Below are positions 56,876 to 64,000 of a DNA stretch of 64,000 nt, piece by piece; the first letter of the stretch is position 1, and each line of letters opens with the position of its first letter. Below the pieces are notes generated by a model, which saw nothing but the letters and a program-made list of their open reading frames with translations, ran no database searches and had not been told where the DNA came from. Origin of the DNA: Staphylococcus roterodami (GTDB lineage Bacteria; Bacillota; Bacilli; Staphylococcales; Staphylococcaceae); NCBI GenBank assembly GCA_022493055.1, contig CP092781.1:186001-250000 (forward strand). Reading direction: 5' to 3'. The translations under genes and the position numbers were made by a program.

Positions 56876-57919
56876 GTGAAAGCTTTGAAGTTATATGGTG
56901 TGGAAGATTTAAGATATGAGGATTGTATCGAACCAGACATTGAGGAATCGAATGATGTCGTTGTTAAAGTTAGAGCAACAGGTATTTGTGGTTCAGACAC
57001 ATCACGTTATAAAAAGATGGGACCATATATTAAAGGTATGCCATTTGGTCACGAATTTTCAGGAGTTGTAGAAGCAATTGGTAGTAATGTTACGCATGTA
57101 AAAGTTGGTGATAAGGTAACTGGGTGTCCAGCAATACCTTGTTATGAATGTGATTTTTGTTTGAAAGGTGAATTTTCACGATGTGAACAGCTATATGTTA
57201 TAGGTTCTTATGAACCTGGATCATTTGCGGAGTACGTGAAATTACCTGCACAAAATATTATAAAGGTACCTGAAAATGTTGATTTTATTGAAGCGGCAAT
57301 GATCGAACCTTCAGCAGTTGTAGCTCATGGATTTTATAAGACGAATTTAAAACCAGGGATGACAGTTGCAGTGATGGGATGTGGCAGCATAGGATTGTTA
57401 GCGATTCAATGGGCACGCATTTTCGGTGCTACACATATCATTGCTATAGATATAGATGCTCATAAATTAGATATTGCGAAATCGTTAGGTGCACATCAAA
57501 CAATCAATTCGAAAGATGTAGACCTTGAGGCATTTATTGAAGATAATTACGCAAACCAAATCGATTTAGCGATAGAATCTTCTGGTGCAAAAGTAACAAT
57601 TGGTCAAATACTGACGTTACCCAAAAAAGGTGGCGAAGTAGTATTATTAGGCATTCCTTATGATGATATTGATATTGAAAGAGTACACTTTGAAAAAATT
57701 CTACGTAACGAATTAACGGTATATGGTTCATGGAACGGTTTGTCTAGTCATTTCCCAGGACGAGAGTGGTCAGCAACATTAAATTACATGGCCACGAAAG
57801 ATATAAATGTTAAGCCAATAATTTCACATTATTTACCTTTAGAAAAAGGACCAGAAACATTTGATAAGCTAGTAAACAAAAAAGAAGCGTTTGATAAAGT
57901 GATGTTTACTATATATTGA
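56876..57919 (+). CDS. Zinc-binding polyol dehydrogenase 2 (sorbitol dehydrogenase-like)
   Basis: A 347-residue paralogue of the gene two places upstream. Zinc motifs: ATGICGSDTSRYKKMGPYIKGMPFGHEFSGVVEAIG and CYECDFCLKGEFSRC. Rossmann loop VAVMGCGSIGLLAIQWARIFGA. Start: GTG at 56876 with TTGAGGTGATTTACAA before it. S. aureus annotations call this kind of gene gutB. Two different dehydrogenases in one operon suggest either two polyol substrates or one each for the phosphorylated and free form. Confidence 0.88.
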   Translation: MKALKLYGVEDLRYEDCIEPDIEESNDVVVKVRATGICGSDTSRYKKMGPYIKGMPFGHEFSGVVEAIGSNVTHVKVGDKVTGCPAIPCYECDFCLKGEFSRCEQLYVIGSYEPGSFAEYVKLPAQNIIKVPENVDFIEAAMIEPSAVVAHGFYKTNLKPGMTVAVMGCGSIGLLAIQWARIFGATHIIAIDIDAHKLDIAKSLGAHQTINSKDVDLEAFIEDNYANQIDLAIESSGAKVTIGQILTLPKKGGEVVLLGIPYDDIDIERVHFEKILRNELTVYGSWNGLSSHFPGREWSATLNYMATKDINVKPIISHYLPLEKGPETFDKLVNKKEAFDKVMFTIY

Positions 57920-58005
57920 AAACTATAATTTGATGCGATATCTATTATGTAAGAATTATAAAAACATATTTAAGGTTAACTTTTGACGAAGTATTAATTT
58001 AAAAC

Positions 58006-58046
58006 AGCCGGTTTACTTGTATAACACATATACTTGTGAATCGGTT
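58006..58046. repeat. Hairpin after the polyol operon, loop shared with the tarK-tarF gap
   Basis: AGCCGGTTTAC (58006-58016) pairs with GTGAATCGGTT (58036-58046) using G-U pairs. The loop region TTGTATAACACATATACTT closely matches TTGTATAGACATATACTT at 62093-62110 in the hairpin after tarK. It may end the polyol operon; only a weak T run follows. Confidence 0.55.
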
Positions 58047-58220
58047 CATTCTATGTAAAATAAGTTTCTAAATATGACGTTTTCTATATTTTTAATGCTG
58101 AAAATGTGGCATCGCCGTATAATAAGATAAATTTATTATAATATATGTTAAAATGAAGGCAGTAATAATGATTTTGAAATAAATAAGCATGAGCTTTATG
58201 AACTATGTAATATCGTCAGC

Positions 58221-58306
58221 GTTAATAATTAACTGCACGACATAACAACTTAGAATTGTCAGTTACAAAATTATTATTTTTATCAAAAATTATCACACTA
58301 TTGTGA
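58221..58306. promoter_or_regulatory. Two palindromes upstream of tarI'
   Basis: GTTAATAATTAAC (58221-58233) is an exact palindrome with inverted GTTAA halves. TCACACTATTGTGA (58293-58306) is palindromic except for one pair. An extended -10-like TATGTTAAAAT lies at 58144-58154. They are the only candidate control sites in the 504-base gap before tarI'. The regulators are unknown to me; Agr-dependent repression of this tar copy has been reported in S. aureus. Confidence 0.4.
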
Positions 58307-58423
58307 CAACTATGTCGTAATACAAAATGATGAGATACGGTAAATCATGTACTGAATTAAATCAAGAATAGATAGTAGATAATGTTTGATGAAAAATGAT
58401 GTAATGACAGAATGGAGGACAAC

Positions 58424-59140
58424 ATGATTTATGCAGGTATTTTAGCAGGAGGCATTGGCTCAAGAATGGGAAATGTCCCATTGCCAAAACAATTTTTGGA
58501 TATAGATAATAAACCGATTTTAATCCATACAATTGAGAAGTTTATTTTAGTAAATGATTTTAAAGAGATAATTATCGCGACGCCAGCACAGTGGATTTCA
58601 CATACACAAGATATTTTAAAGAAACATAGTATTAATGATGAACGCGTCAAAGTCGTTGCAGGTGGTACAGATCGTAATGAAACAATTATGAATATCATTG
58701 AGCACATACGCAATAATCATAGTATTAATGATGACGATGTGATTGTGACACATGATGCAGTAAGACCATTTTTAACACAACGCATTATTAAAGAAAATAT
58801 TCAAGTGGCTGTAGAACATGGTGCCGTAGATACGGTAATTGAAGCTATTGATACAATTGTGATGTCTAAAGATAAAGAACATATACACAGTATTCCAGTA
58901 CGCAATGAAATGTATCAAGGTCAAACACCACAATCTTTTAACATTAAACTATTACAAGAGAGTTATGAAGCCTTAAGTGATGCTCAAAAAGAAATACTTT
59001 CAGACGCATGTAAAATAATTGTCGAATCAGGTCATGCAGTTAAGTTAGTACGTGGTGAATTATACAATATTAAAGTGACAACACCATATGATTTAAAAGT
59101 AGCAAACGCCATTATTCAAGGTGATATTGCCGATGATTAA
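58424..59140 (+). CDS. tarI': Ribitol-5-phosphate cytidylyltransferase (first copy)
   Basis: A 238-residue IspD-like nucleotidyltransferase that makes CDP-ribitol for wall teichoic acid. CTP loop [22 protein letters not shown] with the conserved arginine and lysine; [14 protein letters not shown] and [15 protein letters not shown] are further active-site segments. Start at 58424 with ATGGAGGACAAC; the ATG at 58412 is inside the ribosome site. It overlaps tarJ' by eight bases. A close paralogue, tarI, begins at 63746. Confidence 0.93.
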   Translation: MIYAGILAGGIGSRMGNVPLPKQFLDIDNKPILIHTIEKFILVNDFKEIIIATPAQWISHTQDILKKHSINDERVKVVAGGTDRNETIMNIIEHIRNNHSINDDDVIVTHDAVRPFLTQRIIKENIQVAVEHGAVDTVIEAIDTIVMSKDKEHIHSIPVRNEMYQGQTPQSFNIKLLQESYEALSDAQKEILSDACKIIVESGHAVKLVRGELYNIKVTTPYDLKVANAIIQGDIADD

Positions 59141-60158
59141 TCAAGTATACCAACTCGTTGCACCGAGACAATTTGATGTTACATATAATAATGTTGATAT
59201 ATATGGCAACCACGTCATTGTTCGACCGCTGTACATGTCAATTTGTGCAGCAGATCAAAGATATTACACAGGTCGTAGAGATGAAAATGTATTGCGACAA
59301 AAATTGCCAATGTCATTAATCCATGAAGCCGTTGGAGAAGTCGTATTTGATAGTAAAGGATTATTTGAAAAAGGTACGAAAGTAGTTATGGTACCTAATA
59401 CGCCTACAGAACAACATGATGTTATAGCTGAAAACTATTTAACTTCTAGTTATTTTAGATCAAGTGGTTATGATGGTTTTATGCAAGATTATGTAGTCAT
59501 GGCGCATGATCGAGTTGTTCCATTACCTGAGGATATCGATTTAAGTACGATTTCGTACTCAGAATTAGTTTCAGTGAGTTATCATGCCATTCAACGATTT
59601 GAACGTAAATCTATTCCATTGAAAAATAGTTTTGGTATATGGGGCGATGGCAACTTAGGTTATATTACAGCTATTTTGCTTCGTAAGTTATATCCAGAAG
59701 CTAAAATTTATGTATTTGGTAAGACGGACTACAAATTAAGTCATTTTTCATTTGTAGATGAAGTTTATACAGTAAATCAAATACCACATGATTTAATGAT
59801 TGACCACGCATTTGAATGTGTTGGGGGCAAAGGTAGCCAAGTTGCACTTCAACAAATCGTCGAGCACATTTCACCAGAAGGCAGTATTGCTTTGCTAGGT
59901 GTGAGTGAATTACCTGTAGAAGTAAATACACGTTTAGTGCTTGAAAAAGGCTTAACACTAATTGGTAGTAGTCGAAGCGGTTCTGAAGATTTCGAGCAAG
60001 TAGTTGATTTATATCGTAAATATCCAGATATCGTTGAAAAATTAGCGCTGTTAAAAGGACATGAAATCGATGTACGTACGATGCAAGATATCGTTCAAGC
60101 ATTTGAAATGGATTTATCGACATCTTGGGGAAAAACAGTGTTGAAATGGACGATTTAA
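59133..60158 (+). CDS. tarJ': Ribulose-5-phosphate reductase (first copy)
   Basis: A 341-residue medium-chain reductase that converts ribulose 5-phosphate to ribitol 5-phosphate with NADPH, the step before TarI. Visible: [20 protein letters not shown] (catalytic zinc cysteine region), [35 protein letters not shown] (cofactor loop) and [11 protein letters not shown]. Start at 59133 with AAGGTGAT upstream; the frame from 59121 would extend further into tarI'. The 8-base overlap shows coupled translation with tarI', and the two proteins form a complex in related systems. Confidence 0.93.
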   Translation: MINQVYQLVAPRQFDVTYNNVDIYGNHVIVRPLYMSICAADQRYYTGRRDENVLRQKLPMSLIHEAVGEVVFDSKGLFEKGTKVVMVPNTPTEQHDVIAENYLTSSYFRSSGYDGFMQDYVVMAHDRVVPLPEDIDLSTISYSELVSVSYHAIQRFERKSIPLKNSFGIWGDGNLGYITAILLRKLYPEAKIYVFGKTDYKLSHFSFVDEVYTVNQIPHDLMIDHAFECVGGKGSQVALQQIVEHISPEGSIALLGVSELPVEVNTRLVLEKGLTLIGSSRSGSEDFEQVVDLYRKYPDIVEKLALLKGHEIDVRTMQDIVQAFEMDLSTSWGKTVLKWTI

Positions 60159-60179
60159 CAAACCTATGGGGGAATGACA

Positions 60180-61874
60180 ATGACAAAAATGAAACAAGCA
60201 ATACATATTGACCAAATATATTGGGAACGTGTGCAGTTATATATTGAAGGACATAGTGAAGGTATCGATTTTAATGCTGGACAATTTGTACTAAGAAATT
60301 TAACTGAGACGAAGACGTTAGAAGCAAATGAAACAGTTATAGATGGCAATGCATTTAAATGTAGATTTAATGTTGCGATTTTAGACGATGGTTACTATTT
60401 ACCTATGGATAAATATTTATTTATCTATCATGAACAATTAGATTACATTGGACAACTAAATCCAAATATTATTGATCAAGCCCACGCATCTTTAAATGAG
60501 GAACAGATTGAAGAATATGATGAGCTGACGACGCAAAATGGGAAAATCAATTATTTATTAGCCAATGAAGCTAAAGTATTTCGTAAAGGTGGCGTATCAC
60601 AGCATACGGTTTACACAATTACTCCGGAAATAGCGAGTGATGTAAATGAATTTGTATTCGATATTCAGATTACTTTTCCACAAGAAAAATCAGGAATGAT
60701 AGCGACAGGCGCACACTGGATCCATAAACAAGGACATAAAGCCTCATTTGAAAGTCGTAGCTTTTTATTCAAAGCTATTTTCAATATTACAAAATTACTT
60801 CATATTAAAAAAAGTAAGACGATATTATTCACATCAGATTCAAGACCGAATTTGTCTGGGAACTTTAAATATGTATATGATGAATTGCTACGCCAAAAAG
60901 TAGACTATGATTATGATATAAAGACGGTATTTAAGGCAAACATAACAGACAGACGTAATTGGAAAGATAAATTCAGATTACCTTATTTACTTGGTAAAGC
61001 AGATTACATCTTTGTTGATGATTTCCATCCATTGATTTATACCGTGCGTTTTAGACCATCACAAGAAATTATTCAAGTATGGCATGCAGTTGGTGCTTTT
61101 AAAACAGTTGGATTTAGTCGTACTGGTAAAAAAGGCGGTCCATTTATAGACTCGTTAAATCATCGTAGCTATACAAAAGCGTATGTGTCATCAGAAACGG
61201 ATATTCCATTTTACGCTGAAGCGTTTGGTATTAAGGAAGAAAATGTTGTGCCAACAGGCGTGCCACGTACAGATGTATTATTTGATGAAGTTTATGCGAA
61301 ACAAATTAAACAAGAAATGGAAGAAGAATTGCCAATTATTAAAGATAAAAAAGTCATTCTTTTTGCTCCAACATTTAGAGGTAGTGGTCATGGTACAGCA
61401 CATTATCCATTTTTCAAAATAGATTTTGAACGTTTAGCAAGATACTGTGAGAAGAATAACGCGGTTGTATTATTTAAAATGCATCCATTTGTTAAAAATA
61501 GATTGAATATTTCACGGGCACATCGTAAATACTTTGTAGATGTTTCAGATTATCGAGAAGTTAACGATATACTCTTTGTCACAGATTTATTGATTAGTGA
61601 TTATTCATCATTAATATATGAATATGCAGTATTTAAAAAGCCAATGATTTTCTACGCATTTGATTTAGAAGACTACATTACGACGCGTGACTTCTATGAA
61701 CCATATGAATCATTTGTTCCGGGTAAAATTGTGCAATCATTTGATGCCTTGATGGATGCTTTAGATAATGAAGATTATGAAGCGGAAAAGGTTGTACCAT
61801 TCTTGGATAAACATTTTAAATATCAAGATGGTCGCTCAAGTGAACGTTTAGTCAAAGACTTATTCAGACGCTAA
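60180..61874 (+). CDS. tarK: Teichoic acid ribitol-phosphate polymerase TarK
   Basis: A 564-residue cytosolic/peripheral enzyme of the CDP-glycerol glycerophosphotransferase family. The N-terminal 200 residues form a beta-rich domain, and the catalytic part has VWHAVGAFKTVGFSRTGKKGG, PTGVPRTDVLFDE, LFAPTFRGSGHGTAHYPFF, LFKMHPFVKNR and LISDYSSLIYEYAVFKKPMIFYAFDLEDY. Start at 60180 with GGGGG seven bases upstream. In S. aureus the tarI'J' copies are followed by tarK and the tarIJ copies by tarL; position and length support TarK, which polymerises ribitol phosphate like TarL. Confidence 0.88.
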   Translation: MTKMKQAIHIDQIYWERVQLYIEGHSEGIDFNAGQFVLRNLTETKTLEANETVIDGNAFKCRFNVAILDDGYYLPMDKYLFIYHEQLDYIGQLNPNIIDQAHASLNEEQIEEYDELTTQNGKINYLLANEAKVFRKGGVSQHTVYTITPEIASDVNEFVFDIQITFPQEKSGMIATGAHWIHKQGHKASFESRSFLFKAIFNITKLLHIKKSKTILFTSDSRPNLSGNFKYVYDELLRQKVDYDYDIKTVFKANITDRRNWKDKFRLPYLLGKADYIFVDDFHPLIYTVRFRPSQEIIQVWHAVGAFKTVGFSRTGKKGGPFIDSLNHRSYTKAYVSSETDIPFYAEAFGIKEENVVPTGVPRTDVLFDEVYAKQIKQEMEEELPIIKDKKVILFAPTFRGSGHGTAHYPFFKIDFERLARYCEKNNAVVLFKMHPFVKNRLNISRAHRKYFVDVSDYREVNDILFVTDLLISDYSSLIYEYAVFKKPMIFYAFDLEDYITTRDFYEPYESFVPGKIVQSFDALMDALDNEDYEAEKVVPFLDKHFKYQDGRSSERLVKDLFRR

Positions 61875-62072
61875 GTGGTAATACATTTCGTCTAAGTTTG
61901 AAATAAGGCATAGTTTTCAGAAAGTATGCTGATGACAATGAAGAGCACATTATGTCATGAGAAGCAGACCTATGTGATGAGAATTACCTATTTTCATGTA
62001 CAAGGTGATTCAATCAAAAAATCTATCACTTCCAACTGAATTGTCATTTTTAAAAAATAAAATAACCAATCC

Positions 62073-62133
62073 AATCGTTATCTAGTTCATTTTTGTATAG
62101 ACATATACTTTATGAATGGATAACGATTTTTTG
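62073..62133 (+). terminator. Terminator-like hairpin after tarK
   Basis: AATCGTTATC (62073-62082) pairs exactly with GATAACGATT (62119-62128), with an inner TTCAT/ATGAA pair, followed by TTTTTG. The other bases in 61875-62297 show no gene; an extended -10-like TATGTTAAAGT follows at about 62134 and may start tarF transcription. Confidence 0.75.
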
Positions 62134-62297
62134 TTATGTTAAAGTGAAACATTAATCATGTATTTCGTATAATTTCTAGCGACGAGTGTAATGGTTAAAA
62201 GAAATTTATAATGAAATGCTATAATAGGCATAAATTGCAACAGGTTTGCATAAACGTATTAATAATATTATTAACAAAGACACGTCGGAGGTACGAC

Positions 62298-63467
62298 ATG
62301 ATTAAAACTATAATTAAAAAAATGATTGAACGTTGTATACATACGAGTTTTAAATTACTATCAAAATTGCCAAATAAAAATCTAATTTATTTTGAAAGCT
62401 TTCATGGTAAACAATATAGTGATAATCCTAAAGCGTTATATGAGTATTTAGTTGAACATAGTGACGCGCAATTAGTTTGGGGTGTCAAAAAAGGATATGA
62501 AAGTATATTCAAACAAAACAATGTGCCATATGTTACAAAGTTTTCGATGAAATGGTTTTTAACGATGCCAAGAGCGAAAGCGTGGATGATTAATACACGT
62601 ACCCCAGATTGGTTATATAAAGGACCTCAAACAACGTATTTACAGACTTGGCACGGTACACCACTGAAAAAAATTGGTTTGGATATTAGTAATGTGAAAA
62701 TGCTAGGTACAACGACAACGGCATATCAAGATGATTTTAAAAAGGAAAGTCAACGTTGGGACTACTTAGTATCACCTAATCCGTATTCAACAGACATATT
62801 TCAACATGCATTTCATGTTAACCGAGATAAAATATTGGAAACGGGTTATCCACGTAATGACAAATTAACACATAAACAAAATGATACTGAATATATTAAT
62901 CGTATAAAGATGCGTTTAAATATACCTTTAGACAAAAAAATAATTATGTATGCGCCAACTTGGCGTGATGATGAAGCCATTCGAGAAGGTTCATATCAAT
63001 TTAATGTTAACTTTGATATCGAAGCTTTACGTCAAGCGCTGGATGATAATTATGTCATTTTATTACGCATGCATTATTTAGTTGTGACTCGTGTAGACGA
63101 GCATGATGATTTCGTGAAAGATGTCTCGGATTATGAAGATATTTCTGATTTGTATTTGATTAGTGATGTACTAATAACAGACTATTCATCTGTTATGTTT
63201 GACTATGGTGTTTTAAAGCGCCCACAAATTTTCTATGCTTATGATTTAGAAAAATATGGCGATGAACTCAGAGGATTTTATATGGATTATAAGAAAGAGT
63301 TGCCTGGTCCTATTGTTGAAAATCAAGCAGCACTTATTGAGACATTAAAACATATAGATATAACAGCTAATGATTATGTTGCAGCACGAACAGCTTTTTA
63401 TCAAAAATATTGTTCATTAGAAGATGGATATGCATCGCAGCGAATTTGCCAAACACTTTTTAAGTGA
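62298..63467 (+). CDS. tarF: Teichoic acid glycerol-phosphate transferase TarF
   Basis: A 389-residue CDP-glycerol:glycerophosphate transferase that adds the second glycerol phosphate to the linkage unit before the ribitol chain. Motifs: IYFESFHGKQYSDNPKALYEYL, LQTWHGTPLKKIGLDI (conserved histidine), TGYPRNDKL, MYAPTWRDDEAI, LLRMHYLV and LITDYSSVMFDYGVLKRPQIFYAYDLEKY. The N-terminus is an amphipathic membrane-binding helix region (IKTIIKKMIERCIHTSFKLLSKL). Start at 62298 with GGAGGTACGAC, giving the usual length. Separated from tarK by a hairpin and from tarI by 278 bases. Confidence 0.93.
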   Translation: MIKTIIKKMIERCIHTSFKLLSKLPNKNLIYFESFHGKQYSDNPKALYEYLVEHSDAQLVWGVKKGYESIFKQNNVPYVTKFSMKWFLTMPRAKAWMINTRTPDWLYKGPQTTYLQTWHGTPLKKIGLDISNVKMLGTTTTAYQDDFKKESQRWDYLVSPNPYSTDIFQHAFHVNRDKILETGYPRNDKLTHKQNDTEYINRIKMRLNIPLDKKIIMYAPTWRDDEAIREGSYQFNVNFDIEALRQALDDNYVILLRMHYLVVTRVDEHDDFVKDVSDYEDISDLYLISDVLITDYSSVMFDYGVLKRPQIFYAYDLEKYGDELRGFYMDYKKELPGPIVENQAALIETLKHIDITANDYVAARTAFYQKYCSLEDGYASQRICQTLFK

Positions 63468-63745
63468 TTCCGTAAAAAAACAATAAAACATTATAAATTA
63501 ATTGGTTTAGTGATATAAATAATAAACGAAATGTTTGCTTGTGTGTTATTATTTGTGTATAAAAACGTCTGATATGTTGTAATATAGACTTAAACAAAAT
63601 ATGCTAAAATATAAGCAAAATGTGTGTAATTTTATGTTTTACATTGACACTTAAAATTTTGATTTTAAAAACGAGTTATCACAAAAAATAGGAAATGAAT
63701 TTTAAATAATTAAATATAGATATAGTTGAATGGAGGAAGTATTTT
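63468..63745. other. tarF-tarI intergenic region
   Basis: Contains TTGACA at 63644-63649 and, upstream, TATGCTAAAAT at 63600-63610, which resembles the extended -10-like elements before tarI' and tarF. A complete promoter with ideal spacing is not evident. No small gene seen. Confidence 0.4.
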
Positions 63746-64000
63746 ATGAAATACGCTGGTATTCTAGCTGGGGGTATAGGTTCAAGAATGGGTAATGTAC
63801 CTTTACCTAAACAATTTTTAGATTTAGATAACAAACCTATTTTAATCCATACTTTAGAAAAATTTATTTTAATTAATGACTTTGAAAAAATTATTATTGC
63901 GACACCACAACAATGGATGACGCATACAAAAGATACACTTAGAAAATTCAAAATTTCTGATGAGAGAATTGAAGTGATTCAAGGTGGTAGTGATCGTAAC
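63746..64000 (+). CDS. tarI: Ribitol-5-phosphate cytidylyltransferase, second copy (5' part)
   Basis: The first 85 codons are present and the gene runs past the window end. The sequence [35 protein letters not shown] is nearly the same as tarI' and keeps the CTP loop with its arginine and lysine; divergence grows after residue 50 ([27 protein letters not shown]). Start: ATG at 63746 with TGGAGGAAGTATTTT. It should begin the tarI-tarJ-tarL set of S. aureus. Confidence 0.93.

Noticed and set aside
59701..60201. 166-codon minus-strand frame opposite tarJ'
   Set aside because: It is antisense to a clear enzyme gene and composed of residues expected from reversed codons; no ribosome site.

Overview
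The window is a chromosomal segment of Staphylococcus aureus. The diagnostic genes are coagulase (coa, with an SaeR box and five 27-residue C-terminal repeats), the hptA/hptS/hptR-uhpT hexose-phosphate locus, pflB-pflA, the fadXDEBA cluster, hmp-ldh1 and the wall teichoic acid genes tarI'J'K-tarF-tarI. The DNA is AT-rich and almost completely coding, with no transposase, prophage, tRNA, rRNA or CRISPR array.

Layout. 1-3750: 3' part of a glutathione/peptide-binding lipoprotein (gisD) and gamma-glutamyl transferase (ggt). 4050-6412: a lone homologue of the tandem-lipoprotein (DUF576/Csa1) family without a lipobox cysteine, an azoreductase and an M23 peptidase. 6660-14526: a CcpA-type controlled operon with a complete sugar ABC importer, two Gfo/Idh/MocA dehydrogenases and a TIM-barrel isomerase/epimerase-like protein. 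14847-20495: a small membrane methyltransferase-like protein, uhpT followed by the RsaG small RNA, and the HptR/HptS/HptA sensor system on the other strand. 21085-24112: pyruvate formate-lyase and its activase behind a Rex-like and a cre-like site. 24441-28803: a membrane glycerophosphodiesterase, a small unknown gene and coa.

29460-37532 (minus strand): fadX-fadE-fadD-fadB-fadA, a fatty-acid beta-oxidation set with cre-like sites at its promoter and inside the operon. 37906-42369: a glutamine amidotransferase-like protein, a PrsW-type membrane protease, and a TetR regulator divergent from an NAD(P)-binding protein and a dienelactone-hydrolase-like enzyme. 42782-49761: an orphan nickel/peptide-binding lipoprotein (probably nikA), a DUF488 protein, a 57-residue membrane peptide gene, flavohaemoprotein hmp, ldh1 with a promoter between two Rex boxes, and a glucose-type PTS IICB. 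50132-57919: a nucleoside hydrolase and a PTS polyol cluster (BglG-type activator, IIA, IIB, IIC, two zinc dehydrogenases and a 48-residue peptide gene between them). 58424-64000: teichoic acid genes tarI', tarJ', tarK, tarF and the start of the second tarI copy.

Taken together the window is mainly carbon acquisition and redox control: sugar, hexose phosphate, polyol, fatty acid and nucleoside uptake or catabolism, with fermentation enzymes (Pfl, Ldh1) and NO detoxification (Hmp), plus one major virulence factor (Coa) and part of the cell-wall polymer pathway. Several start codons were moved downstream from the longest reading frame because a good Shine-Dalgarno sequence fits the inner start; this is stated in each entry. 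The best candidates for undescribed biology are the 6.8-14.5 kb importer/dehydrogenase operon of unknown substrate, a perfect 23-bp inverted repeat that encodes the C-terminus of Ggt, the lipobox-less Csa1-family protein, a 29-bp palindrome inside the PTS operon, and two overlooked small membrane-peptide genes.
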